A model generated the notes under the pieces. The model was not told where the DNA came from. It did not search any database and saw nothing but the letters and a program-made list of their open reading frames with translations. Below are positions 49,541 to 61,990 of a stretch of 64,000 nt of DNA, one piece after another. A program made the translations under genes and the position numbers. Positions within the stretch are counted from its first letter, which is position 1. Each line of letters opens with the position of its first letter. The stretch is from Cotesia glomerata (taxonomy: Eukaryota > Arthropoda > Insecta > Hymenoptera > Braconidae), in contig NC_058162.1 of assembly GCF_020080835.1 (NCBI RefSeq), positions 26,126,758-26,190,757 of the forward strand, given 5' to 3'.

Positions 49541-50875
49541 CTAGCAACCTTGCAGTCACTATGTGACTGCCGTGACTTGTGAAGTATAAATAAATAAAAT
49601 TAAGCTTTATTAAATAATGACTTTTGTTAAGTTGCACTGTACTTTTTTAAATATTGATGTTTTTAAAGATATAAGCTCATCCCGATGTTGCTGTCATCAA
49701 GAGCTTTCATTTGAGTACCCATATGCATTTTTGATATATTTTTCATACATACATATATATAATATATATATATAAATGTATGAAATATGTAAAAAATTGA
49801 TGTGGGTATTCAAATGAAAGGTCTTGACGAGTATAATGTAAGGGTGAGCTTATATCTTTAAAAATGTCAATAGTTTACAAGATAAAAGGTCATTTTTTAA
49901 TTATTAATAATTTTAAAGATATATGCTCATCTTGATGTTATTCTCATCAAGAGCTTTCATTTGAATACCCGCATGCATATTTGATATATTTTTCATATAT
50001 ACATATATATAATATATAATATATATAAAAAATATATGAAAAATTGATGTGGGTACTCAAATGAAAAGTCTTGATGAGTGTAACATTGGGATGAGCTTAT
50101 ATTTTTAAAAATGTCAATAGTTCACGAGATACAAGGTCATTTTTTAATTATTGATAATTTTAAAGATATAAGCTCATTCTGATGTTACTCTTATCGAGAG
50201 CTTTCATTCGAGTACCCACATGCATTTTTTTTTAATTTTTCATATATACATATATATAATATATATTTTAAAGATATAAGCTCATCCCGATGTTACACTC
50301 ATACAGAGCTTTCATTTGAGTACCCACATGCATTTTTGATATATTTTTTACATATACATATATATAATATATATAAATATATGAAATATGTGAAAAATTG
50401 ATGTGGGTATTCAAATGAAAGGTCTTGACGAGTATAATGTAAGGGTGAGCTTATATCTTTAAAAATGTCAATAGTTTACAAGATACAAGGTCATTTTTCA
50501 ATTATTAATAATTTTAAAGATATAAGCTCATCTTGATGTTACTCTCATCGAGAGCTTTCATTTGAATACCCACATGCATTCTTTTTATATTTTTCATATA
50601 TACATATATATAATATATATAAATATATGGAAAATTGATGTGGGTACTCATATAAAAGGTCTTGATGAGTGTAATGTCGGAGTGAGGTTATATCTTAAAA
50701 AATGTCAATACTTATCATCATAAAAATTAATTATCAGTAAAAATGATACGAAACCTTAAAAAGGCACAAATTCAAGTCAAGAGTGTCAAATGACACTCAA
50801 TTACACTAAAAAAACCGATTTTATCATATGACTATCCTGGAAATAAAATGTTTCTTATTCTCTTAATAATATAGG
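49541..50875 (-). mobile_element. Helitron-like element H12, about four units
   Basis: CTAG complement at 49541, intact hairpin gcagtcactatgtgactgc, four units with an internal deletion at about 50250-50270 that fuses two half-units, and a 5' head ending ttattctcttaataatat near 50875. Confidence 0.75.
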
Positions 50876-51264
50876 TTAATATTCTTTTCCTCATAAATTG
50901 ATAATTAAGTGATTAATCCTATAAATAATTTATAAATTACTCTTTAATATTAAAATTCCTATCATTAATAATTATTTTGTATAACTGAACGATAATTGTT
51001 TTTCACCTCATTTAAATTAAATTAATCTAACTAAGTGGATAATTAATAATTAAATTAACAATATAAAAAAATAAATACTAATTGACATATCAGCCGAAAA
51101 AATGATGAAATTATTTTGTCTAAATAAAACATTTTAATTTGTTAATCTAAAAGTTTTAAGATGACCTCAGTTTCATTTGGAATAGCAGAGAAATTAAAAT
51201 ATGACGAACAAAGAGGTGGGTTGAAAAGTACTCTTTAGATGCAAGTTAATCATCAGTGCATCGC

Positions 51265-51290
51265 TATATAAGTTAGCGGACCGGTCATTG
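51265..51290 (+). promoter_or_regulatory. TATA box plus initiator-like sequence
   Basis: TATATAAG at 51265-51272 is followed by TCATTG at 51285-51290 in a relatively GC-rich island (51170-51380). The TATA-to-start spacing of about 22 is slightly short. No reading frame follows before a Helitron-like copy at 51615. Weak candidate. Confidence 0.2.
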
Positions 51291-51614
51291 ATCTTTTTCA
51301 TCCGTTGAATCATCGGCGATTCAACTGCGGGTTACCAGTTTATTGCCATGCATTAAGCTAAATGACAACTCAAATGCGATTTTAGATTTATGCGATGCCT
51401 TTTTATTTTTATTGCATCTATTCGTGCAATCGTTAGTTCTTTTATTTGATTTTTGCTAAGTAATTTATTACACTTAGTAATTTGGTTAATATTCAAGTTA
51501 TCACTTCGTTGAAAATGAATTTATAAGAAAAAAACATCTTTAGTAAAAATATACTATTAGAAAATTAAATTTCCAATTTTTAAAAATCTTTCTAATAAAA
51601 CAAAGTTATTAAAA

Positions 51615-53372
51615 CTAACAGCCTTGCAGTCACTATGTGACTGCTGTGAATTGTGAACTATAAATAAACAAAAGTTTGCTTTATTAAATAATGAATTTTG
51701 TTAAATAGGACTGTAATTTTTTAACTATTGATAATTTTAAAGATATAAGCTCATCCTGATGTAACCCTCGTCAAGAGCTTTCATTTGAGTACCCACATGT
51801 ATTTTTGATATATTTTTCATATAAACATATATATAATATATATAAATATATAAAATATATGAAAAATTGATGTGGGTACTCAAATAAAAGGTCTTGATGA
51901 GTGTAACATAGGTATAAGCTTATATCTTGAAAAATATAAGTAGTTCACAAGATACAAGATCGTTTCTTAATTATTGATAATTTTAAAGATGCAAGCTCAT
52001 CTTGATGTTACACTCATCAAGAGCTTTCATTTGAGTACCCACATGCATTTTTTTATATATTTTTCATATATACATATATATGATATATAAATATATGAAA
52101 AATTGATGTGGGTACTCAAATGAAAGGTCTTGATGAGTGTAATATCAAGATGAGCTTATACCTTCACAAATGTCATTAGTTGACAAGATACAATGTCATT
52201 TATTAATTATTAACATGTTTTAAGATATAAGCTCATCCCGATGTTACACTCATCAAGAGCTTTCATTTGAGTACCCACATCAATTTTTCATATATTTTTC
52301 ATATATACATATATATATAATATATAAATATATGAAAAATTCATGTGGGTACTCAAATGAAAGGTCTTGATGAGTGTAATATCAAGATGAGCTTATATCT
52401 TTAAAAATTTCAGTAATTGACGCGATACAAGGTCATTTCTTAGTTATTGATAATTTTAAAGATATAAGCTCATCCTGATGTTACACTTATCAAGACCTTT
52501 CATTTGAGTACCCACATGCATTTTTCATATATACATATATATAATATATATAAATATATAAAATATATGAAAAATGAATGTAGGTACTCAAATAAAAGGT
52601 CTCGATGAGTGTAACATTAGTATGAGCTTATATCTTTAAAAATGTCAATAGTTCACAAGATACAAGGTCATTTCTTAGTTATTGATAATTTTAAAGATGT
52701 AAGCTCATCCCAATGTTATCCTCATCAAGAGCTTTCATTTGAGTACCCACATGCATTTTGATATATTTTTCATATATACATATATATAATATATATAAAT
52801 ATATAAAATATATGAAAAATTGATGTGGGTACTCAAATAAAAGGTCTTGATGAGTATAACATCGAGATGAGCTTATATCTTTAAAAATGTCAATAGTTTA
52901 CAAGATACAAGGTCATTTCTTAGTTATTGATAATTTTAATGATGTAAGCTCATCCCAATGTTATCCTCATCAAGAGCTTTCATTTGAGTACCCACATGCA
53001 TTTTGATATATTTTTCATATATACATATATATAATATATATAAATATATAAAATATATGAAAAATTGATGTGGGTACTCAAATAAAAGGTCTTGATGAGT
53101 GTAATATCAGGATGAGCTTATATCTTTAAAAACGTCAATATTTCACAAGATACAAGGTAATTTCTTAATTAAGTATCTAGAGATATTTTCAAATGCAGCC
53201 AAAATACTCATCATAACAAATTGACTATAGTTGAAAATGATATGAAACCATGAAAAGTCACAACTCCAGGTCAAGACTTTTCCAACGATACCAAATTTAA
53301 CCATAAAACTCCGTTTTATCATATAAATACACTGGCCACAAAATTTTGCTTATTCTCTTAATAATATAAAAT
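51615..53372 (-). mobile_element. Helitron-like element H13, full head and six units
   Basis: Terminal ctaacagccttgcagtcac at 51615, six units (the last two nearly identical) and a complete 5' head with gatatgaaaccatgaaaagt and ggccacaaaattttgcttat, ending ttctcttaataatat near 53372. It is the best reference copy for the family's full length on the - strand. Confidence 0.75.
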
Positions 53373-53379
53373 ATGTAAA

Positions 53380-54184
53380 AAAATTTTTTTTTTTAATTTT
53401 AACCAAATGACCATTGGTTACACAATAGCCAATTATTGACCTAAAAAATCAATCCCATCATTTATAAATTTCATAACATTCTAATTACCGTAATTATTAT
53501 CCATCTTTTTCAGAATAAATTTCAATAACAATTAAAACAAATATTTAATAATTGATAATATTCTTGAAAGAAAAATTTTTTTATATTTAAAAAATAATAA
53601 TCTTTTTTTTCAATAAAAATCATTAAAATAGAAATTAATATTTCTTAATCTAAGAAATAAAATTATTTAAATAAATAATTTTTCTAATTTATTAAATTAA
53701 GAAAAAAAATTATTTTACGTTATCTTTTATTAATAAAAGAATAATTAAACCCGTTAAAGTTCACGCAGTCCTTTTTTAAAAATTCATCTTTAAGTAAAGG
53801 TCCACCTACTGTCTCTCACGCAAAAATCCTCCGGATTTTCTGAATAAATAAAAAAAAATGAATATTCCGCAATCCGAAAGGTCACAAGCAGAGACAGGTC
53901 ATTTACCTACATAAAATTTAGGGGTCTGATAATAAGTCTATTATTAATCCAATAGACTTATTATAACCACCTACGCTTGAATAGCTCTCCACCCCCAGCA
54001 GTACTACTTAGTTTAAATTTACGTCATCGACACATATAACGTAAGCTCTATCATACTCGTATGTAATCCACCAGCTAGCGGTACTGTATAAAAAATACTA
54101 TACGTACATTATGTACCGCAAGTAAAGGTAGTACCACTACTCCGACTCCCGACAATCCAAAGTTGAGTAAAGTACTAGCTGTAA
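53380..54184. other. Intergenic, upstream of the possible 54.2 kb promoter
   Basis: AT-rich to about 53750, then progressively richer in GC with several short imperfect palindromes. No gene recognised. Confidence 0.4.
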
Positions 54185-54420
54185 CGACCGCGGACAACAC
54201 ACAACAGTCGCGCGTAGACCGCCGTAGGAGCAACGCTAGCACGGCGTTTAATTTTTAAATAAAACGTTTATTTTGTTTATTAAATTTTTGGACTTTTAGT
54301 CTTGTGAGAGAGTGCAAGAGAAAAGTTTTGGTTAATTTTATAAATAGTTTGTGCAATTATTAAAGCTTATATTAGGACTTACATCCTTCAAACTGTCGCA
54401 ATCGATCCCCCGCATTACAG
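54185..54420 (+). promoter_or_regulatory. Possible promoter and non-coding first exon
   Basis: A local rise in GC and CpG (54090-54250, with CAGTCGCGCG and GACCGCCGTAGG) precedes a stretch without obvious repeats. That stretch ends in cgcattacag|gtaatttt at 54420, a good donor. No long reading frame crosses it. It looks like the 5' untranslated exon of a + strand gene whose coding exons lie beyond the window, which would make 54421-64000 its first intron. Inference only. Confidence 0.35.
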
Positions 54421-54639
54421 GTAATTTTAAAAATAAATAATTAATTTTTAATTTTAATTTTAAATATTTTAATTCTCGGCCTTGGTTTTTTATCTGGAGA
54501 ATAAAATTAATGATAGCACACATTGTTTTACATAAAAGTAACAGCGCAAATATTGGATTAATTATTGAATTTTAAACACGGTTAATTGCAGCAATTACTA
54601 TGTAATAAGCCTTTGTTTTTTTATTTTAATATTTATACT

Positions 54640-55715
54640 GATAGAAAAATTTTTTAACTATTAATAATTTTATTTATTTGAAAATAATTATTTAATTTAT
54701 TACATTTTAATAAATATTTTTTAATATTCAATAAATATTTATTTAGGAGAAAAGTACATTTATTAATAGTTAATTTTAATAAATATTTTTAATGAATATT
54801 TTTTAACATTCAATAAATATTTATTTAGGAGAAAAGTACAATTTATTAATAGTTAATTTTAATAAATATTTTTAATGAATATTTTTAATAAATATTTTTA
54901 ATAAATATTCTAATAAATATTTTTAATAAATATTCTAATAAATATTTTTAATAAATATTCTAATAAATATTTTTAATAAATATTTTAATAAATATTTTTT
55001 AACATTCAATAAATATTTATTTAGGAGAAAAGTACAATTTATTAATAGTTAATTTTAATAAATATTTTTAATGAATATTTTTTAACATTCAATAAATATT
55101 TATTTAGGAGAAAAGTACAATTTATTAATAGTTAATTTTAATAAATATTCTAATAAATATTTTTAATAAATATTCTAATAAATATTTTTAATAAATATTC
55201 TAATAAATATTTTTAATAAATATTTTAATAAATATTTTTTAACATTTAATAAATATTTATTTAGGAGAAAAGTACATTTATTAGTAGTTAATTTTAATAA
55301 AGATTTTTAATAAATATTTTAATAAATATTTTTAATAAATATTCTAATAAATATTTTTAATAAATATTTTAATAAATATTTTTAACATTCAATAAATATT
55401 TATTAAGAAGAAAAGTATATTTATTAATAGATAATTTTAATAAATATTTTTTAATATTAAATAAATATTTATTTAAGAAAAAAGTACATTTATTAATAGT
55501 TAATAATTATTTATTAATAATTTAAAAAATATTTATTAACAGTTAATAAATTGTACTTACTAAATATTTTTTAACTGTTAACAAATATTTATTAAATCGT
55601 ATTTAATAAATTACTTATTAACTGTTAATAAACATTTATTAAATCCTAAAATGTTAAAAAATTATTTATTAACAGTTAATAAAGCTTATTAAATATAAAC
55701 AAATTTTTTTATCAA
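54640..55715. repeat. taataaatattttt satellite inside a TIR-bounded element
   Basis: Repeats of ttaataaatattttta organised into longer blocks, each containing ttatttaggagaaaagtaca (about six times). The ends, ctgatagaaaaatttttta at 54640 and aatttttttatcaatgta at 55702, are roughly complementary, so the satellite may be the expanded core of a MITE. Confidence 0.65.
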
Positions 55716-55979
55716 TGTATGTAATAGATTACACGGTTATTTTTTTGTCTTTGTTTTTTGTTACGACTCTATACGTGTCCTTAAATGGTCACTGGATTCT
55801 CATAACGCAACCCCGTTCGCACGATCGATCCTGCAAATTACTCGTTAAATTAAAAAACTTACGTGCTCAAACGACCTTGATCAACTGGTTAGATACTACG
55901 CTTTTTTTTTTATTCTAAAGGGAAATATTTATTTTAAATTGTTTTTATAATCTATTGTTTTATTTAGAAGTATTTTTAA

Positions 55980-57490
55980 TGTGAAATATGATTTTTGGGA
56001 AATTTCTTGGAAACTAAAGAAAATTTTGGAAAAATTTTTAGACAAAAATTGTAGGGAACACAAAAATAAACAAAAAAGTATTGATAAACTTTTTTGATAT
56101 CTGTGAAATTTAAAGAGTTATAGCAGATTGTTAATTTTTTTTGGTTTTTTCGAAGTTTTTGCAGTATAAATATAGTTTTTGGGAAATTTCTTAGAAACTA
56201 AGGGAAATTTTGGAAAACTTTTGAAACAAAAATTGTATGGAACACAAAAATAAACAAAAAAGTATTGATAAACTTTTTTGATATCTGTGAAATTTAAAGA
56301 GTTATAGCAGATTGTTAATTTTTTTTGGTTTTTTCGAAGTTTTTGCAGTATAAATATAGTTTTTGGGAAATTTCTTAGAAACTAAGGGAAATTTTGGAAA
56401 ACTTTTCAGACAATAGTTGTAGGGAATACAAAAATAAACAAAAAAGTATTGATAACATTTTTTGATATCTAGGAAAATTAAAGAGTTATAACGGATTTTA
56501 TAGTGAAAAAGGCGTTCCAAAATCTCTTGACAGGCTAATTGCCAATTTTTATGGGAAATTTGGACTGTAATTTTAGTTTTAAATAGTTAATTGGTTGTAC
56601 TTGATAATTTTCATTAGTCTGGAGTTTAAAAAACTATAAAAATTATTTAAATAATTTTTTTAAAGATCCAGAATTGCAGAATATAAACTTGAGGAAGTAT
56701 TTCGGAAATTAACGAAAATTTGAAACAAAAGTAGTAGAGGACACAAAAATAAACAAAAAAGTGGAATAATTTTTTACATATCTCTAAAATTTGAGGAGTT
56801 ACAGCGGATTTCTTAGTGAAAATGGCGTTCTAAAATCTCTTGACAGAGTAATTGCCAATTTTTATGGGAAATTTGGATTGTAATTTTAATTTTAATTTTT
56901 TTTAATTACTTAATTAGATGTACTAGATAATCTTCAGTAATCTTGAGTTAAAAAAAATTTAAAAAGATCCAGATTTGTAAAATAAGAATTTTTGAGAAAT
57001 ATTTTGGAAACTAACAAAAATTTGAGCCAATTATTGTAAGAAAAACTGTAGAAGACACAAAAATAAACAAAAAAGTAAAATAATTTTTTGATATTTCGAA
57101 AATTTGAGGAGTTATAGCGGATTGTTTAGTGAAAATGGCGTTCCAAAATCTCTTGACAGAATAATTGTCAATTTTTATGGAAAATTTGGACTGTAATTTT
57201 AATTTTAATTTGTTTTAAATAGTTAATTAGACGTACTTGATCATTTTTATCACTCTAGAGTTTAAAAAAACTATAAAAATTGTTTAAGTTCTATTTTTAA
57301 AGATCCAGAATTGAAAAATATGAATTTTTGGCAATATTTTGGAAATTAATGAAAATTTGATAAAATTTTTAAACCAAAAATTGTAAAGGACACAAAAATA
57401 AACAAAAAAGTGAAATAATTTTTTGATATCTCTAAAATTTAAGGAGTTATAGCGGATTGATTAGTGAAAAAGGCGTTCCAAAATCTCTTG
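55980..57490. repeat. Tandem satellite with two unit lengths
   Basis: A shared core (acacaaaaataaacaaaaaa, then gagttatagcggatt) recurs six times. The first three units are about 180 bp; the next three are about 310 bp because they include an added block starting gcgttccaaaatctcttgac. Confidence 0.8.
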
Positions 57491-58199
57491 ACACAACAAT
57501 CGTTAATTTTTGTGGAAAATTTATAATTAAAATTTTCATTGCGACGGATATATTAATAGAGCAGTGACGCGATGCCCAAAATTATCACAGTCTTAAGATT
57601 TAATAATGTTAATATGATCAAGTTTATGCTCACGCCCATGCGTAACCAGGTGAAGGTTACGCGGTGTAATACTACGTCTTTAAGACAATTTATTCTCAGC
57701 GGTATTGAGATTGAGGATTACTTCTTTTTATATTAAAGTGCTACAGAAGCGCTTATTTATTTTTTTTTCAACTAAGCCCTCTTAATTCTCTTGTAAATTA
57801 AAAAAATAAAAAACAAATTAAATATTTGCATAAACTTATCTAGAAATATAGACATGCAACGTTTCAGAGTTAATGAATAATTAATGTAATTATTGTTATC
57901 TGTTTTGTGAGAACATGCATCAGTTATTGATTCTACTGATTATCTTTTTAATACAACAAATGTCACTTTCTGTTGTTGTAGGTGAATTTATTGAGTGAAC
58001 GACCGATAAATTGGTCCAACACTGAAAGTTCAAGAGAAACTTTACGTCATTTTAAATAAATATGCGTATTTAATTAAATATTTATTAAACAAACAAACAA
58101 ACAATGCAATTGTTATTTTGTGGTTAGAATTTCAATTTTCTTTTTTTCAAATATTATTCCAAAATTTTTTATAAAATTAAATTAATAATTATTTATAAT

Positions 58200-59160
58200 T
58201 TATACTTAAAGGAAAAATAATTCTAAACCGGCTTTAGTTGACAAGTTTCCTTATAATTAATTATGACAAATCGCGACATAAATAAAAAAATATCATTTAA
58301 TTAAAACAAAATAATTTTTAAATTTAAATTATTAATTTTAAAAATTCAAAAATTCCGCGCTTTTTTAATTTTAAATTTCCCGCCAAATCTCTTTCAAATC
58401 AAAAACTAATAAATCAGCCGCCATTTTTCGGCTTGATAATTCTTCCCTTTATTTTAATAATTTTAAAGCTTAATTTTTACAATTTTTTGATTGTTTTCTG
58501 TTAATTCACTTTTATTTAACCTATAAAATTTTTTATAACTCAATTTTAAGTATTTATTTAACCGTAATTATTCTATGAAAATTGCAAGTGAGATTAAAGG
58601 CGCCATTTTTGTATTTAAAGATTCTTCCAAAAGATTTTAGCACTTACAAGTTAATTTTATAGTTTTATTATTCCTAATTTAAAAAAAAATTATTTATTAC
58701 AAGTTTGTTAATAATTAAATATGAAAAATCGCGGCAATAATAAAAAAAAACATTTTATTAAAACAAAGTACATAAATTTTAGAATTTTAATTAATAAATA
58801 TTAAAAATATATTCTTTCAAAAATTCCGCGCTTTTTTAATTTTAAATTTCCCGCCAAACTTTTTTTTTAACCAAATAACTAATAAATCAGCCGCCATTTG
58901 TCAGCTTGAAAGTTCTTTCCTTTATTTTAATAATTTTAAAGCTTAATTTATAAAATTTTTTGATTGTTTTCTTCTAATTCACCGTTATTTAACCTATTAA
59001 ATTTTTTATAACTCAATTTTAAGTATTTATTTAACTATAATTGTTCTATAAAAATTGCAAGTAAAGTTGATGACGCCATTTTTGTATTTAAATGTTCTTC
59101 CAAAGGATTTAAGTGCTTCCAAGTTAATTTTATATAGTTTTATTATTCCTAATTAAGAAA
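58200..59160. repeat. Two-copy direct duplication, period about 475 bp
   Basis: cgcgcttttttaattttaaa, TTTCCCGCCAAA and GCCGCCATTT occur at 58360-58425 and again at 58835-58900, with collinear flanks. E2F-like and YY1/Pho-like words are the best conserved parts. Confidence 0.65.
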
Positions 59161-59846
59161 AAATTATTTACTCTCTTTTTTTATTAATAATTAATTATTA
59201 AAAAATTAAAATTATAAAAAAAATTCTAATGAATTTTTTTTTTAATTCGAAATTTTTTTAGCGAAAATTTTAATAAAAAAAAAATTTTTTTTTTTAAACT
59301 GCAAAAAAATTACTTTATAATTTATAATTTTTTAAGCTAAAAAAATTTTTTTTCCTACAAAATTATTTTATTTATTGAACCATAAATTAGAAAGTAATTT
59401 TCACTTACATAAATAAGTAAAAAAAAATTTTCCACGATCAATTACTCATGTAATTACTAATAAAATAAATATTAATGAAGCAACAAATACTTAAAAAAAA
59501 TTTCTTGAGCATGACAAATCATCTGAAGTAATTAAACTTCGATTAAAAAAATAAAAACTCATAGAAGAAAAAAACTCGGAAGACATACAAAGTATTTTGA
59601 TAGCTTATCAATTTCTCGATCGTTCTATTAAATAATTTACGATAAGAATAAAAAGGCCAATAAGAGTGACAGTAATTTAGTACAGTTATCAGTTTAAATT
59701 AACGAGTCCACGGCTTAACGCTTGACGCCTTATAATTCAAACCAACTAAGTTTGCTGAAGAATATATAAAACTGTCAAATATCGTCTATTTATTCAAATA
59801 CAAAGTTATTGCTTTTTTACTAACCAAAACAAGTGCATTGTATCGT

Positions 59847-59877
<31 letters not shown>

Positions 59878-60320
59878 TTCATTGTGCTACAACAAGATTT
59901 ACGTAAATAAATTTACAGAGAATCCTTCACAGTTAATAATTTCATGGTCATGATTCAGACAACTTGGTTCATTCATTGCTTTAATTTAAAAGAAAATATC
60001 CATATTCATCAAAAGTAATAACAATAATAATTATAACAAGAGGTGTTGTTTAAATTTGTCAATTCTTTGTTCTAGAAAGCGTGACACTAAAAAGACTTTT
60101 TATAAATATTTTATGAATTGCTTAATTGTAAACATGTTTCAAAAGTGTAATTATCTTTCATAATTAGTCTTGTTATATATTAATATTTTTTATTAATTAT
60201 TACTTCCTTAAAAAATTAATTTTTAATAATATTACTTTGAAAGTTGTAACCCAAGATAATTTACCAATTATTAATTTAAATTTTTAAATAATTCATACCA
60301 CTTTTTTAGCAGAATAATAG
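59160..60320. other. Intergenic or intronic, nothing recognised
   Basis: AT-rich, with a (TTTA)n run at 59845-59880. No coding, RNA or mobile signature. Confidence 0.45.
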
Positions 60321-60344
60321 AACTTATTAGCATGTTAATAGAAG

Positions 60345-61990
60345 AATTCAGTTTCATTTAATAAGATTTAGTAATGGATACTAAATGATTTAGTAAAAAA
60401 CCTTTCATGACCAAATATTTAGTAATAGGTACTAAATCATTAATTAAAGCCCATTTAGTTTCACCAAATAAATGTTTAGTAGTATTTAACAAATGATTTA
60501 TTGCTACGCAATAAATCGTTTATTAGTATTAAAGAAACTAATTTTACCGTGTAAATTAACTTTTTAACTTAAAATAAATAAAAATAATAAAAATGAATAA
60601 TTTTAAGTAAAAATATAAGGTATTATAAAGAAAAGAATCTCATTAAATTATATATTTTTGTTTGAGACATTTATAAAATTTAAAATTAAACAAGTTTTTA
60701 ATATATCAATAATAGACAAATTGAAAAATGTAAACTAAACTCCACTGAGAAAAGACATAAATAGAAGAAATTTATTGGGAGTTTGTGTGTTTTTAAAGGT
60801 TTAATAAATCTCCCAAAATCGAGCTGAATAAAATAATCTAAGTCAGTGAATAGTTTATATATCACATAAACATTGGAATTAAAGCATAGTCATCTACCGA
60901 CAATACTTGCCAAATAAATATTTAATACCTGTTACTAAATATTATTTGGTGGAACTAAATATTTATTTCCGTGTAATAAGGCTTTGTTTATATAAAGAAA
61001 TCAATTATTAAACTGTAACAAATAATATTCATGGGTACAAAATATTTATTTCTTCCAAATAAATGAATAAAAATTTTGTTACTAAATCAGTTTAGTACTC
61101 CATACTAAATCCTTCTATACTGATCGAAGGATTTAGTTCTATTTAATAAGATTTAGTAACGAACTTTTCATTACCAAATATTTAGTAATAGGTACTAAAT
61201 CATTAATTAAAGCCCATTTAGTTCCACCAAATAAATGTTTAGTAGTATTTAACAAATGATTTATTGCTACGCAATAAATCGTTTATTAGTATTAAAGAAA
61301 TTAATTTTTTAACTAATTTTAGCATGTAAATTAACTTTTTAACTTAAAATAAATAATTTTAAGTAAAAATATAAGGTATTATAAAGAAAAGAATCTCATT
61401 AAATTATATTTTTTTGTTTGAGACATTTATAAAATTTAAAATTAAACAAGTTTTTAATTTATCAATAATAGACAAATTGAAAAATGTAAACTAAACTCCA
61501 CTGAGAAAAGACATAAATAGAAGAAATTTATTGGGAGTTTGTGTGTTTTTAAAGGTTTAATAAATCTCCCAAAATCGAGCTGAATAAAATAATCTAAGTC
61601 AGTGAATAGTTTATATATCACATAAACATTGGAATTAAAGCATAGTCATCTACCGACAATACTTGCCAAATAAATATTTAATACCTGTTACTAAATATTA
61701 TTTGGTGGAACTAAATATTTATTTCCGTGTAATAAGGCTTTGTTTATATAACGAAATCATTTATTAAACTGTAACAAATAATATTGATGGGTACAAAATA
61801 TTTGTTTCTTCCAAATAAATGAATAAAAATTTTGTTACTAAATAAGTTTAGTACTCCGTACTAAATTCTGCTATCAGTGTGCAGAATTGGACTCTGTTAT
61901 GCAATAGTGTGTTAAGTACATAGGATTTCCATAGCACTTGACACATTAATGCATAACAGTGTCCAATTAAACTCCGATATCAATGGAAAA
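60345..61990. repeat. Tandemly duplicated element of about 760 bp ending in a hairpin
   Basis: 60354-61116 and 61127-61880 are near-identical direct copies (ggtactaaatcattaattaa, catagtcatctaccgacaat and so on). Each starts gaaggatttagt or similar and ends actaaat. Each copy is flanked by ctatactgatcg or ctatcagtg. After the second copy comes a separate hairpin at 61887-61966. Confidence 0.75.
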
